Translations under genes and position numbers: made by a program
Shown here: positions 4,986 to 5,680 of the stretch, in pieces
Layout: each line of letters starts with the position of its first letter
How positions within the stretch are numbered: the first letter of the stretch is position 1
Notes under the pieces: generated by a model
What the model saw: the letters and a program-made list of their open reading frames with translations, nothing else
The model's database searches: none
Told to the model about the DNA's origin: nothing
DNA from: Rubrobacter sp.
GTDB taxonomy: Bacteria > Actinomycetota > Rubrobacteria > Rubrobacterales > Rubrobacteraceae
Direction of reading: 5' to 3'
DNA length: 5,680 bases
Assembly (NCBI GenBank): GCA_020253895.1
Contig: JADDKG010000313.1
Coordinates: forward strand, 1 to 5,680

Positions 4986-5072
4986 ACGCTTTACCTTCCC
5001 CGGGGAGCTTCTATTCTCCGGCGGCGGTCGGGTTTTCGCTGGTCTCATCGGCACGGGAGGCGGGACGGGCGT

Positions 5073-5680
5073 ATGGAACGCAAAGAAAGGCTGGGCGCGG
5101 CTATACTGGCCGCGGGGTTCGGGGAGCGGCTGCGGGAGTGCGGGTCTCCAAAGCCCCTTGCGCGGGTCGCCGGGCTCACGCTGCTGGAGCGCACGGTACG
5201 GACGCTGCGGGCCGGGGGGCTGGACGGGGAGATCGCCGTCGTTGTCGGGCACCGGGGGGAGGAGGTCGCCGGGTACTGCAAGCAGCGGGGGCTTCCGGTG
5301 CGGGTGGTCGAGAACCCGGACTACCCGCGGGGCAACGGGACCTCCGTTCTGGCGGCGATGAGGTTCCTCCCGGAGCGATTCGTGGTGGCCATGGTGGACC
5401 ACGTCCACACGCCGGACTCGGTGCGGCGGCTGCTGGGATGCGAGGGGGACTTCGTGGCGGCGGTGGACACCAGGCCGGTCTACGCCGACCCCGGCGAGGC
5501 TACCCGGGTGAGGATCGAGAGCGGGCGGGTGGTGGACTTTGGCAAGAACCTTCCGGAGTACGACGGGCTGGATGCCGGGCTCTTCCTCTGTTCGCGGCTC
5601 GCGCTGGAGCGGCTGAGGGAGGCGGCGGGGCAGGAGCGGCTCTCCTGGAACGACCTCAAGCGGGCCTGGCTCGCCTCCGG
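5073..5680 (+). CDS. Probable CTP:inositol-1-phosphate cytidylyltransferase (IPCT), 5' part; cut by the window edge
   Basis: The frame is open from ATG 5073 to the right edge (202 codons, no stop). The N-terminus is that of a sugar-phosphate nucleotidyltransferase: GAAILAAGFGERLRECGSPK (8-27) gives the nucleotide-binding loop LAAGxGxRL and PKPL. Then come VVVGHRGEEV (56-65), ENPDYPRGNGTSV (80-92), the metal-binding MVDHVH (107-112, D109), and the late GKNLPEYDGLDAGLF segment. GNGTS and the DH pair, plus position opposite mIPS, favour IPCT, which makes CDP-inositol from CTP and inositol 1-phosphate. In many thermophiles IPCT is fused to a membrane DIPP synthase of the CDP-alcohol phosphatidyltransferase family; this part is not visible. 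GGGAGG lies 12 nt before the ATG, a long spacing. GC is very high (82% in 5161-5220), unlike mIPS. Another nucleotidyltransferase, such as a sugar-1-phosphate one, is the main alternative. Confidence 0.82.
   Translation, partial: MERKERLGAAILAAGFGERLRECGSPKPLARVAGLTLLERTVRTLRAGGLDGEIAVVVGHRGEEVAGYCKQRGLPVRVVENPDYPRGNGTSVLAAMRFLPERFVVAMVDHVHTPDSVRRLLGCEGDFVAAVDTRPVYADPGEATRVRIESGRVVDFGKNLPEYDGLDAGLFLCSRLALERLREAAGQERLSWNDLKRAWLAS

Noticed and set aside
4972..5361. A plus-strand GTG-started frame (129 codons) overlapping the cytidylyltransferase start
   Set aside because: It reads in another frame, lacks a ribosome site and becomes Gly/Arg/Ser-rich. The overlapping frame from 5073 has definite nucleotidyltransferase motifs.

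Overview
The window looks like chromosome of a high-GC thermophilic actinobacterium, most likely Rubrobacter or a close relative. This rests on base composition, an actinobacterial-style TPP riboswitch, an FdxA-type seven-iron ferredoxin, and an inositol-1-phosphate synthase next to an inositol-1-phosphate cytidylyltransferase. That last pair is the start of the di-myo-inositol phosphate (DIP) heat and salt solute pathway, which has been reported from Rubrobacter xylanophilus. The species is inferred from memory of these traits, not from a database match.

All genes but the last lie on the minus strand. Read in the direction of transcription (right to left) they are: mIPS (4849-3452); a MIP18/DUF59 protein and a 7Fe ferredoxin (3370-2805) ending at a hairpin terminator; a Nudix hydrolase (2731-2186); and a TPP riboswitch (about 2172-2075) heading a thiamine operon thiT-tenA-thiD (2024-19). 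The operon probably continues past the left edge. On the plus strand, a cytidylyltransferase gene starts at 5073 and runs off the right edge. It is divergent from mIPS across a 223-bp promoter region.

Two pathways are visible. The first is thiamine supply: ThiT is the thiamine-binding subunit of an ECF importer, the TenA-family protein (without the classical catalytic cysteine) would recycle degraded pyrimidine, and ThiD phosphorylates hydroxymethylpyrimidine. All three sit under a TPP riboswitch that appears to hide the thiT ribosome binding site. The second is compatible-solute synthesis: mIPS makes inositol 1-phosphate from glucose 6-phosphate, and the divergent gene would activate it to CDP-inositol. 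The mIPS gene is clearly lower in GC than its neighbours, which suggests horizontal acquisition. The cytidylyltransferase gene is not.

Between the two pathways lie housekeeping-type genes: an iron-sulfur-related DUF59/ferredoxin pair and a Nudix hydrolase that may be translated from an almost leaderless mRNA. Five of the eight coding regions use GTG or TTG starts. No tRNA, rRNA, CRISPR array or insertion sequence was seen, and no gene-free stretch exceeds 300 bases.
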